Source: Bacteroidales bacterium GP3
GTDB lineage: Bacteria; Bacteroidota; Bacteroidia; Bacteroidales; Muribaculaceae
Direction of reading: 5' to 3'
NCBI GenBank assembly: GCA_001701075.1
Contig: DAAK01000187.1
Location: forward strand, 3,750-9,656
Length of the DNA stretch: 5,907 nt
Below are positions 1 to 5,723 of this stretch, one piece after another. The notes under the pieces are model-generated. The model did not search any database, had not been told where the DNA came from, and saw only the letters and a list, made by a program, of their open reading frames with translations. The position numbers and the translations under genes are program-made. Each line of letters begins with the position of its first letter. The stretch's first letter is position 1.

Positions 1-3
1 GAC

Positions 4-46
4 GGCCGCGACATAAACTACAGTTTCGTGCACATTATTCGCGGCC
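4..46. repeat. 8-bp inverted repeat at left edge
   Basis: GGCCGCGA (4-11) is the exact reverse complement of TCGCGGCC (39-46), with 27 nt between. Inside the spacer, AAACT and AGTTT flank two bases and form a second small dyad. No T-run follows, so this is not a standard terminator. It could be a structured RNA end or part of an upstream coding sequence cut by the window edge. Confidence 0.4.
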
Positions 47-149
47 CTATACTTTCCTCGTCATAGGTGACGGGGCTATTCCCTTGGTTCTTGACTCCTT
101 GAAGCCATAGGTTTCATTGGCTCTTGAACCCATGTTCTGGTATCTTACA

Positions 150-184
150 ATTGATCGTTTATAATTGATCATTGATCATTAGAT
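150..184. repeat. Short period-7 repeat, ATTGATC type
   Basis: Five consecutive 7-bp units start at 150. Three are exact ATTGATC (150-156, 164-170, 171-177), one is divergent (157-163) and the last is degenerate (178-184). The period matches the CTG-type heptamer arrays further right, but the unit sequence differs. No gene overlaps it convincingly. Confidence 0.5.
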
Positions 185-210
185 ATATGCATCCCACTTA
201 TCTACATATT

Positions 211-257
211 AAAGGTATGCTCCTTGATGTCCTTGACATCGGGCGCATACCTTTTTT
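211..257 (+). terminator. Rho-independent terminator of an upstream + strand transcript
   Basis: AAAGGTATGC (211-220) pairs perfectly with GCATACCTTT (245-254). Inside it a second stem forms from GATGT (226-230) and ACATC (236-240) around a 5-nt loop, and G-T pairs extend it to 223-230/236-243. The outer stem runs into a T-run (252-257), then C and more T. This is a strong intrinsic terminator for + strand transcription. It implies a gene or transcript entering from the left whose coding part ends at or before about position 110. The minus-strand side has no comparable T-run. Confidence 0.8.
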
Positions 258-336
258 CTTTTTATCCCTACTTCATGTCCCTCTGCGTATCAACCTCACT
301 CTCCATGCTCCCCTCCAAGTTGCTAAGCCCTTAGTC

Positions 337-387
337 CTGGTCTCTGGAATCTGGCCTCTGGAATCTGCAATTTATCGTTAATCGTTG
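337..387. repeat. CTG-type heptamer block followed by ATCGTTA/ATCGTTG units
   Basis: Five 7-bp units occupy 337-371: CTGGTCT once, CTGGAAT twice, CTGGCCT once and CTGCAAT once. After two bases come ATCGTTA (374-380) and ATCGTTG (381-387). The 12-mer CGTTAATCGTTG at 376-387 recurs exactly at 566-577, just after the second heptamer array. Confidence 0.6.
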
Positions 388-392
388 TATGA

Positions 393-431
393 GCTTCCCA
401 GCCTCTTATGGAAGGGAGGCTTCCCAGCCTC
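393..431. repeat. 13-bp direct repeat GCTTCCCAGCCTC
   Basis: GCTTCCCAGCCTC occurs exactly at 393-405 and 419-431, offset by 26 bp. The intervening bases include GGAAG (410-414), which can pair with CTTCC (420-424) in a weak hairpin. It sits between the two heptamer blocks. No function is evident. Confidence 0.5.
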
Positions 432-452
432 CCCACCGAGTCGCGAAGCCAT

Positions 453-550
453 CTGAAAACTGAAATCTGAATACTGATATCTGACATCTGATATCTGGCC
501 TCTGGCCTCTGGTCTCTGATATCTGATGACTGAAGACTCAAGACTGAAGA
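453..550. repeat. 14-unit CTGANNN heptamer array (korA side)
   Basis: Fourteen consecutive 7-bp units run without a phase slip from 453 to 550. Ten start with CTGA, three with CTGG and one with CTCA. The units are CTGATAT (three), CTGAAGA (two), CTGGCCT (two), and single copies of CTGAAAA, CTGAAAT, CTGAATA, CTGACAT, CTGGTCT, CTGATGA and CTCAAGA. Each TGA falls in a shifting frame, so the + strand is closed in all frames. The minus strand happens to be open, which explains a spurious 88-codon frame. The array lies between the orphan terminator and the korA promoter. Confidence 0.75.
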
Positions 551-565
551 CTTGCTGGTCCGCCG

Positions 566-577
566 CGTTAATCGTTG
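566..577. repeat. Second copy of CGTTAATCGTTG
   Basis: This 12-bp sequence is identical to 376-387. Both copies lie a short distance to the right of a CTG-type heptamer block, suggesting that the block plus this tail may form a repeated module. Confidence 0.5.
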
Positions 578-679
578 GTAAAAATTCATACTAATTGCAT
601 ATTTACAGTATGAGAGCCTTCCAAATAGGGTATGAAAGGTGATTTTGTTGAAAAATGTTCATTTTTTGTCCATTCTTAT

Positions 680-711
680 TTTGGTAATGTTGAAAATATC
701 AATTAACTTTG
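680..711 (+). promoter_or_regulatory. korAB promoter, Bacteroidetes type
   Basis: TTTG at 680-683 is followed by a 20-bp spacer and TAACTTTG at 704-711. This matches the -33 (TTTG) and -7 (TAnnTTTG) elements of the Bacteroidetes primary sigma factor. The inferred start point is about 717-719, giving a leader of roughly 50 nt. The leader contains a small hairpin (AGCCT 721-725 with AGGCT 730-734) and the perfect palindrome CTTACGTAAG (737-746). Confidence 0.75.
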
Positions 712-769
712 CAGTCCAAAAGCCTACTAAGGCTCTCTTACGTAAGATTTTCATAAAAACTGAATAAAT

Positions 770-2623
770 ATGTTGCCTAACACAGATGTCATCACGAAAG
801 ATAGCGTGGTGGTAAGATTTTCAGGAGACTCCGGCGATGGAATGCAACTTGCCGGTAATATTTTCTCCAATGTAAGTGCCGGCGAGGGAAACACTATCTC
901 TACTTTCCCTGACTATCCGGCTGAAATCCGTGCACCCCAAGGTTCTCTTAGCGGTGTCAGTGGTTTTCAAGTGCATATCGGCAAAGGAGTGCATACTCCT
1001 GGTGATGCCGCCGATGTGCTTGTTGCCATGAATCCGGCTGCCTTAAAGACTAATCTCCGCTATTTGAAGAAAGGTGGAGTCATTATCTGCGACAGCGATA
1101 CTTTCCGTCCTGCCGACCTTAAGAAAGCCGAATATGCCACAGAAGATCCAGTGACCGAATTGGGAATTGATCCTGAACACATCATGCTCGTGCCGATGAC
1201 TACCATCCTCAAGGCTGCTCTCGCAGACTCTGGCATGGATCAGAAGGCAATGTTGAAATGCAAGAATATGCTTGCGCTCGGCATCGTGTGCTGGCTATTC
1301 GACCGTCCGGTTGACAGCGTGCTCCGTAAACTCAAGGCTAAGTTCGCTAAAAAGCCCGCTGTATATGAAGCTAATGCAAAGGTTGTGCAGGCTGGTTGGG
1401 ACTATGGTCACAACACTCATGCCTCAATGCCTACCTACCGCATCGAGACTGAGGCTGTCAAGCCTGGCGTCTATACTGATGTCAATGGCAACACTGCCAC
1501 TGCTTGGGGTCTTATCATGGCGTCTGAGAAGAGCGGTCTCCCTCTATTCCTCGGTAGCTATCCTATCACTCCGGCCACCGACATCCTTCATGAGCTTGCA
1601 AAGCGCAAGGACCTTGGCGTAAAGGCATGCCAGATGGAAGATGAGATTGCCGGTGTTTGCTCAGCTATCGGCGCTTCTTATGCTGGAAATCTTGCCGTCA
1701 CTTCCACATCCGGCCCTGGATTGGCTCTCAAAAGCGAAGGTATTGGCCTCGCAGTAATGGCTGAGCTTCCTCTCGTAGTCATTGACGTGCAACGTGGTGG
1801 CCCTTCTACAGGTCTTCCTACAAAGACAGAACAGACCGACCTCATGCAGGCTCTCTATGGCCGAAATGGTGAATCTCCCGTTTGTGTTGTGGCTGCTGCA
1901 AGTCCTACAGATTGCTTCACTATGGCATTCGAGGCTGCACGCATTGCTCTTGAACATATGACTCCGGTTATTCTCCTCACTGATGCCTTCATCGCAAATG
2001 GGTCAAGTGCATGGCGTGTGCCCGAAGAAGAGGATTATCCTGCCATCAAGGTGCCTTATGTAAGTAAGGAGATGGTTGAGGCTGGATGGACTCCTTATAT
2101 GAGAAATAATGAAACTCTTGCTCGCTACTGGGCTCTTCCCGGCACAGAAGGTGCTATGCACCGTGTAGGTGGTCTGGAGAAAGACGCTAAGACAAGTGTT
2201 ATTTCTACCGATGGCGCCAACCATGAGAAGATGGTGCTTACTCGTCGGCAGAAGGTTGCGAATATCGCCAACGACATACCATTGCTCCAGATTCAAGGCG
2301 ACAAAGACGCCGATACCCTCCTTATCGGATGGGGCGGCACTTACGGGCATATGCTGACTGCTTGCGAAGAACTTAACCGCGACGGGCATCCCGTGGCACT
2401 CGCTCAGTTCCGCTATATCAACCCGCTTCCTGCAAACGCTCTCAGCGAAATACGCAAATATAAGAATGTGATCGTGGCTGAGCTCAATACCGGTATGTTT
2501 GCCGACTATCTGCAGCAAAAGCTTCCTGGAGTTGAGATCAAGCGCATCAACAAGATCGAGGGACAACCATTTATGGTGTCTGAAATCGTAGAGGGTACCA
2601 TCAAGCATATGAATGATAAATAA
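770..2623 (+). CDS. korA: 2-oxoacid:ferredoxin oxidoreductase, fused gamma/alpha subunit (probably 2-oxoglutarate, KorA)
   Basis: This is a 617-residue subunit of a thiamine-diphosphate enzyme that oxidatively decarboxylates a 2-oxoacid to its acyl-CoA and reduces ferredoxin, acting in the cytosol. The N-terminal gamma domain (about residues 13-200) carries the glycine-rich SGDSGDG motif at 18-24. The alpha part follows, with the family signature YPITPAT at 264-270, MEDEIAG at 289-295, TSTSGPG at 311-317 and QRGGPSTGLPTKTEQTDL from 341. A C-terminal transketolase-like domain occupies about 510-600. The gamma-alpha fusion and length are typical of the two-subunit KorAB enzymes of Bacteroidetes. 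ATG at 770 places the gamma motif at the usual distance from the N-terminus, and a promoter lies upstream. korB follows directly. The preference for 2-oxoglutarate over pyruvate or branched-chain acids is inferred from family resemblance and is not proven by sequence. Confidence 0.92.
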   Translation: MLPNTDVITKDSVVVRFSGDSGDGMQLAGNIFSNVSAGEGNTISTFPDYPAEIRAPQGSLSGVSGFQVHIGKGVHTPGDAADVLVAMNPAALKTNLRYLKKGGVIICDSDTFRPADLKKAEYATEDPVTELGIDPEHIMLVPMTTILKAALADSGMDQKAMLKCKNMLALGIVCWLFDRPVDSVLRKLKAKFAKKPAVYEANAKVVQAGWDYGHNTHASMPTYRIETEAVKPGVYTDVNGNTATAWGLIMASEKSGLPLFLGSYPITPATDILHELAKRKDLGVKACQMEDEIAGVCSAIGASYAGNLAVTSTSGPGLALKSEGIGLAVMAELPLVVIDVQRGGPSTGLPTKTEQTDLMQALYGRNGESPVCVVAAASPTDCFTMAFEAARIALEHMTPVILLTDAFIANGSSAWRVPEEEDYPAIKVPYVSKEMVEAGWTPYMRNNETLARYWALPGTEGAMHRVGGLEKDAKTSVISTDGANHEKMVLTRRQKVANIANDIPLLQIQGDKDADTLLIGWGGTYGHMLTACEELNRDGHPVALAQFRYINPLPANALSEIRKYKNVIVAELNTGMFADYLQQKLPGVEIKRINKIEGQPFMVSEIVEGTIKHMNDK

Positions 2624-2633
2624 TCCGGTGACA

Positions 2634-3656
2634 ATGGAAAACAATAACTGCATTTTCGCCCCCGGCGACTTCAAGAATGGGGCAAGCGTACGCTGGTGTC
2701 CCGGATGTGGAGACCACGCTATTCTAAACACTCTGCATAAGGCTATGGCCCGAGTGGGCATCGCTCCTAAGGATACCGTTGTGGTCAGCGGCATCGGCTG
2801 CTCCTCACGCCTTCCTTATTATATGAATACTTATGGTATGCACACCATCCACGGTCGTGCTGCTGCTATAGCAACTGGCGTGAAAACCTCTCGTCCGGAG
2901 CTCACTGTATGGCAGATCTCCGGTGATGGCGATGGCCTTGCTATCGGGGGCAACCACTTCATCCACGCAGTGCGTAGAAATATCGACATCAATATGATGC
3001 TCCTTAATAATAAGATATATGGTCTGACTAAGGGTCAGTACAGTCCTACATCTGATCGTGGCACTGTCTCCAAGTCAAGTCCTTACGGCACTACTGAGGA
3101 TCCGTTTATCCCGGCTGAACTATGCTTCGGTGCCCGTGGCAACTTCTTTGCACGCTCTTTTGATGTCGGCCTTGATATCAGCGTCGACGTTATGGAGGCT
3201 GCTGCACGCCATAAAGGAACATCGGTTGTAGAAATTCTCCAGAACTGCGTTATTTTCAACAACGGTATCCATGCGAATATCGTCGACAAGGAGGTGCGCG
3301 ACGATCATACTATATATCTTCGCCACGGTGAGAAGATGCTCTTCGGCAAGAACCATGAGAAGGGACTTGTACAGGATGGCTTCAATGTAAAGGCTGTCAC
3401 AATAGGAGAGAATGGCTATACTATCGACGATGTGCTCGTGCATGATGCTCATTGCGAAAGCAACTTCCTGCAGCAACAGCTCGCTATGATGGATGGCCAC
3501 GACCTTCCGCTTGCCCTTGGAGTGATCCGCGATTATTCCGCCCCAACTTATGAGGCTGAGGTGGCTGCCCAGGTGGCAGAAGTCAAATCCAAGAAGAATT
3601 TCTCTTCGCTCCGCGACATGGTCCTGAAAACTATGGACACTTGGACAGTGGAGTAA
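2634..3656 (+). CDS. korB: 2-oxoacid:ferredoxin oxidoreductase beta subunit (probably 2-oxoglutarate, KorB)
   Basis: This is the 340-residue beta subunit, which binds thiamine diphosphate and one [4Fe-4S] cluster and pairs with KorA. The motif CPGCGD (residues 22-27) supplies Cys22 and Cys25; Cys56 in IGCSSR and Cys205 in LQNC complete four cysteines. Their spacing closely matches the cluster ligands known in the Sulfolobus tokodaii enzyme (12, 15, 46, 197). The diphosphate/Mg motif is GDGDG (97-101) with NN at 125-126, and YGLTKGQ follows at 129-135. Arg59, three residues after Cys56, falls where the Sulfolobus enzyme has Lys49, a residue implicated in recognising the 2-oxoacid. An in-frame ATG at 2613 would add seven residues and overlap korA by 11 nt. 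I prefer 2634 because about 19 residues before RWCPGCGD fits the family better as I recall it. No ferredoxin-like subunit follows; the gene ends at a terminator. Confidence 0.9.
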   Translation: MENNNCIFAPGDFKNGASVRWCPGCGDHAILNTLHKAMARVGIAPKDTVVVSGIGCSSRLPYYMNTYGMHTIHGRAAAIATGVKTSRPELTVWQISGDGDGLAIGGNHFIHAVRRNIDINMMLLNNKIYGLTKGQYSPTSDRGTVSKSSPYGTTEDPFIPAELCFGARGNFFARSFDVGLDISVDVMEAAARHKGTSVVEILQNCVIFNNGIHANIVDKEVRDDHTIYLRHGEKMLFGKNHEKGLVQDGFNVKAVTIGENGYTIDDVLVHDAHCESNFLQQQLAMMDGHDLPLALGVIRDYSAPTYEAEVAAQVAEVKSKKNFSSLRDMVLKTMDTWTVE

Positions 3657-3704
3657 TTTAGAATTGAGAATTTCGATTTTAGATTATCGAACATAATCCC
3701 ATAT

Positions 3705-3749
3705 GGACCTCAAGGACTATCTTTAAGAATGGTCCTTGAGGCCTTTTTT
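3705..3749 (+). terminator. Rho-independent terminator after korAB
   Basis: CCTCAAGGAC (3708-3717) pairs perfectly with GTCCTTGAGG (3732-3741) across a 14-nt loop and is followed by six T (3744-3749). It lies about 50 nt beyond the korB stop and separates korAB from acpP-fabF. Confidence 0.88.
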
Positions 3750-3786
3750 GAGGTTAAAAATCGGAGAATAGTGGGTCATTTCAGAC

Positions 3787-3836
3787 CAAATTTGCGAAAA
3801 ATTGTGCACAATCCTCAAAATTATGTGCAAATTTTG
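3787..3836. promoter_or_regulatory. Candidate operator: nested palindromes upstream of acpP
   Basis: ATTGTGCACAAT (3801-3812) is a perfect 12-bp palindrome. It is flanked by the 8-bp inverted repeat AAATTTGC (3788-3795) and GCAAATTT (3827-3834). The hexamer TGTGCA occurs at 3803-3808 and 3824-3829, 21 bp apart, close to two helical turns. The block ends just before the acpP promoter, a plausible place for an activator or repressor. No binding protein can be named. Confidence 0.4.
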
Positions 3837-3844
3837 TCAAAAAA

Positions 3845-3876
3845 TTTCTTTATATGAATTTTTTTAATTAGTTTTG
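3845..3876 (+). promoter_or_regulatory. acpP-fabF promoter, Bacteroidetes type
   Basis: TAGTTTTG at 3869-3876 matches the -7 element TAnnTTTG. TTTC at 3845-3848, 20 bp upstream, is a one-mismatch -33 element. A better TTTG at 3833-3836 is too far away. The -7 region and the bases after it resemble the korA promoter (18 of 21 positions identical, 3866-3886 against 701-721). The inferred start is about 3882-3884, giving a leader of about 45 nt. Confidence 0.7.
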
Positions 3877-3928
3877 CAGTCTAAAAACGACAACTATATA
3901 AATTTTCTAACTCAAAACTATCAAGATT

Positions 3929-4162
3929 ATGTCTGATATCGAAAACAGAGTAAAGGCTATCATCGTCGAGAAACTCACAGTAGACGAGAACGAAGTAACT
4001 CCAGAAGCTGGCTTCAGCACTGACCTCGGTGCTGATTCACTTGACACCGTTGAACTCATCATGGAATTCGAGAAGGTGTTCGGAATCACTATCCCTGACG
4101 AGGACGCAGAGAAGATCTCTACTGTAGGTGACGCTATCGAATATATCGAGGCTCACGTTTAA
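3929..4162 (+). CDS. acpP: Acyl carrier protein
   Basis: This 77-residue acidic protein carries growing fatty acyl chains on a phosphopantetheine arm in the cytosol. The attachment site is Ser37 in GADSLD (34-39), followed by the recognition helix sequence TVELIMEFEKVFG and then IPDEDAEKISTVGDAI, all canonical for bacterial AcpP. The length is normal, and the Glu/Asp-rich composition fits the four-helix fold. ATG at 3929 gives the standard short N-terminus MSDIENRVK. A promoter lies about 50 bp upstream and fabF follows after 91 nt, the usual pairing for fatty acid synthesis type II. A stem-loop just after the gene probably raises its expression relative to fabF. Confidence 0.97.
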   Translation: MSDIENRVKAIIVEKLTVDENEVTPEAGFSTDLGADSLDTVELIMEFEKVFGITIPDEDAEKISTVGDAIEYIEAHV

Positions 4163-4178
4163 TCTCAACAACAGCACA

Positions 4179-4238
4179 TTAATCTCAAGATGTTTCGGTT
4201 TCCCTTTATTACAAGGTGAAACCGAATCTTGAGACTAA
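4179..4238 (+). terminator. Long bulged stem-loop between acpP and fabF (attenuator or processing site)
   Basis: TCTCAAGA (4183-4190) pairs with TCTTGAGA (4227-4234), and TTCGGTTTC (4194-4202) pairs with GAAACCGAA (4218-4226). A 3-nt bulge on the left arm separates the two helices. TTA/TAA (4179-4181/4236-4238) extends the base past one mismatch. The loop is 4205-4214 or slightly larger. Only four T follow (4241-4244), so complete termination is doubtful. Partial read-through or RNase processing would yield more acpP than fabF message. The 10-mer TTAATCTCAA occurs both at the acpP stop (4159-4168) and in the left arm (4179-4188), so an alternative, weaker pairing exists. Confidence 0.65.
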
Positions 4239-4253
4239 TATTTTGTGAAGAAT

Positions 4254-5516
4254 ATGGAATTAAAAAGAGTTGTAATTACGGGCCTCGGTGCCCTCACTCC
4301 CATCGGCAACGACGTTGCGACCGCTTGGGAAAACGCCAAGAAAGGTGTCAGCGGTGCTGGCCCGATCACACATTTTGACGCATCCCTGTTCAAGACCCAG
4401 TTTGCATGCGAAGTGAAGGATTTCAATCCGGCCGACCATTTCGACCGCAAGAAAGCGCGTCAGCTCGACCTCTATGCTATGTATGCCCTCACGGCTGCTA
4501 ATGAAGCTATACAGGATGCCGGGCTCGAAGACGAAAACCTTGACAAGAACCGCATTGGCGTGATTTTCGCTGCTGGTATCGGTGGACTCCATACTTTTGA
4601 AGAGGAAGCTGGATACTATGCCATGAATAAGGAGAATGGTCCGAAATACAATCCTTTCTTTATTCCTAAGATGATTGCCGACATCGCGGCTGGTCAGATC
4701 TCTATCGACCATGGTTTCCGCGGTCCTAATTTCGCAACTGTCTCTGCCTGCGCTTCCTCTAATAATGCGCTTATTGATGCGTTCAACTATATACGTCTCG
4801 GCATGGCCGACGCTATAGTGGCTGGTGGTGCAGAAGCAGCTATTTATCCTGCTGGTGTAGGTGGTTTCAACTCTATGAAGGCTCTATCTACCCGCAATGA
4901 CTCGCCCGCAACAGCTTCGCGCCCAATGAGTGGCTCTCGCGATGGTTTCGTGATTGGCGAAGGTGCCGCAGCCCTCGTCCTTGAGGAGCTCGAACATGCT
5001 AAGGCTCGCGGTGCTAAGATTTATGCAGAAGTGGCTGGCGGCGGCTTGAGTGCTGACGCATACCATATCACTGCTACTCACCCGGAAGGTCTCGGTGCTA
5101 CCCTCGTGATGGAAAATGCTCTCCGCGACGCTGGAATGAAACCTGAAGATATTGACTATATCAACCTTCATGGTACTTCTACTCCGGTTGGCGACCTCAG
5201 CGAGGCTAAGGCTGTGAAGAAGGTCTTCGGTGACCATGCTTATAAGCTCAACTTGAGCTCAACGAAGTCTATGACTGGCCATCTCCTCGGTGCTGCCGGT
5301 GCCCTGGAAGCTCTGTTTACAGTTAAGGCTGTCACTGACAACATCGTTCCTCCTACTATCAATCATGAAGAGGGAGACAACGATCCTGAAATTGACTATG
5401 ATATGAACTGGACCTTCAATAAGGCTCAGGAACGCGAGATCAATGCCGCTCTTTCCAATACATTCGGATTTGGCGGACATAATGCAGCGCTCATCATAAA
5501 GAAATACAAGGAATAA
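4254..5516 (+). CDS. fabF: Beta-ketoacyl-ACP synthase II (FabF)
   Basis: This 420-residue condensing enzyme extends acyl-ACP by two carbons using malonyl-ACP and acts as a cytosolic dimer with AcpP as carrier. The thiolase-fold N-terminal half starts with LKRVVITGLGALTPIG. The nucleophile is Cys166 in SACASSN (164-170). The two catalytic histidines are His306 in NLHGTST (304-310) and His343 in TGH (341-343), with the conserved Lys338 in STKSMTGH. The C-terminal glycine-rich loop is FGFGGHN (404-410). Length is normal. I chose ATG 4254 over the in-frame GTG at 4245 because MELKRVV is the customary start and the longer form adds only three residues. The elbow ACASSNNAL differs from the E. coli type ACATGTHAI but keeps the cysteine. 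The gene lies downstream of acpP and probably depends on its promoter; a strong terminator follows. Confidence 0.96.
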   Translation: MELKRVVITGLGALTPIGNDVATAWENAKKGVSGAGPITHFDASLFKTQFACEVKDFNPADHFDRKKARQLDLYAMYALTAANEAIQDAGLEDENLDKNRIGVIFAAGIGGLHTFEEEAGYYAMNKENGPKYNPFFIPKMIADIAAGQISIDHGFRGPNFATVSACASSNNALIDAFNYIRLGMADAIVAGGAEAAIYPAGVGGFNSMKALSTRNDSPATASRPMSGSRDGFVIGEGAAALVLEELEHAKARGAKIYAEVAGGGLSADAYHITATHPEGLGATLVMENALRDAGMKPEDIDYINLHGTSTPVGDLSEAKAVKKVFGDHAYKLNLSSTKSMTGHLLGAAGALEALFTVKAVTDNIVPPTINHEEGDNDPEIDYDMNWTFNKAQEREINAALSNTFGFGGHNAALIIKKYKE

Positions 5517-5532
5517 TATCCCTGCAGTAATC

Positions 5533-5572
5533 AAGGCGGCTTCACTTTCCCGGTGAGGCCGCCTTTATTTTT
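5533..5572 (+). terminator. Rho-independent terminator after fabF
   Basis: A 13-bp GC-rich stem pairs 5533-5545 (AAGGCGGCTTCAC) with 5553-5565 (GTGAGGCCGCCTT), with one T-G pair and a 7-nt loop. TTT, A and TTTTT follow. It starts 17 nt after the fabF stop and closes the acpP-fabF unit. Confidence 0.93.
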
Positions 5573-5577
5573 CCCCT

Positions 5578-5668
5578 CTGAATTCTGAAGACTGACCTCT
5601 GAACTCTGAAGACTGACCTCTGAAGACTGAAGACTGAAATCTGAAGACTGAAAACTGAAGACTGAATT
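5578..5668. repeat. 13-unit CTGANNN heptamer array (fabF side)
   Basis: Thirteen consecutive 7-bp units run from 5578 to 5668 with no phase slip, and every unit begins with CTGA. The units are CTGAAGA (six), CTGAATT (two, the first and last), CTGACCT (two), and single CTGAACT, CTGAAAT and CTGAAAA. Only the last three bases vary. The array fills the gap between the fabF terminator and the next promoter. It has the same unit, orientation and position relative to promoters as the array at 453-550. Confidence 0.85.
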
Positions 5669-5686
5669 ATTTTTTCTCAAAAATAC

Positions 5687-5717
5687 TTTGAAATATCCTT
5701 AATTTATCCTAATTTTG
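5687..5717 (+). promoter_or_regulatory. Promoter of the succinate dehydrogenase/fumarate reductase operon
   Basis: TTTG at 5687-5690 and TAATTTTG at 5710-5717 are separated by 19 bp and match the Bacteroidetes -33 and -7 elements. The inferred start point, about 5723-5725, coincides with the left edge of a perfect dyad. The leader to the ATG at 5800 is about 75 nt and very AT-rich. Confidence 0.75.
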
Positions 5718-5723
5718 CATATT

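Larger units (their letters stand above)
1..769. other. Long gene-free region upstream of korA
   Basis: No convincing gene lies here. Two + frames are open at the left edge: one runs 21 codons to TAG at 64-66, the other 35 codons to TAG at 108-110. Either could be the tail of an upstream gene, but neither peptide is recognisable. Longer open frames inside the region run straight through the terminator hairpin or the repeat arrays and look spurious. The region holds an inverted repeat (4-11 with 39-46), an imperfect direct repeat (95-108 and 121-133), an intrinsic terminator, several period-7 repeat blocks and the korA promoter. From about 580 it becomes strongly AT-rich. It reads as a transcription boundary enlarged by simple-repeat DNA. 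Confidence 0.7.

Noticed and set aside
1..33. Possible minus-strand gene start (GTG at 33 reading to the left edge)
   Set aside because: Only 11 codons are visible, the start would be GTG with no ATG option, and the peptide is too short to assign to a family.
172..381. 69-codon + strand open frame
   Set aside because: It runs through the terminator hairpin at 211-257 and the heptamer block at 337-371, resembles no family I know and has no promoter-like site in front.
453..550. CRISPR array
   Set aside because: The units are contiguous 7-mers with no unique spacers, far too short for CRISPR repeats.
323..589. 88-codon minus-strand open frame
   Set aside because: It is open mainly because the CTGANNN repeats lack stop codons on the minus strand; the product is low-complexity repeat translation.
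612..737. 9-bp inverted repeat GAGAGCCTT / AAGGCTCTC
   Set aside because: One such match at about 110 bp separation is expected by chance in a region this size, and the arms do not extend.
2003..2794. 263-codon minus-strand open frame across the korA/korB junction
   Set aside because: It is antisense to two clear, conserved genes; the long frame is a by-product of their codon use.
4236..4245. Promoter-like TATTTTG just before fabF
   Set aside because: It is one base short of TAnnTTTG, lies only nine bases before the start codon and overlaps the base of the stem-loop.
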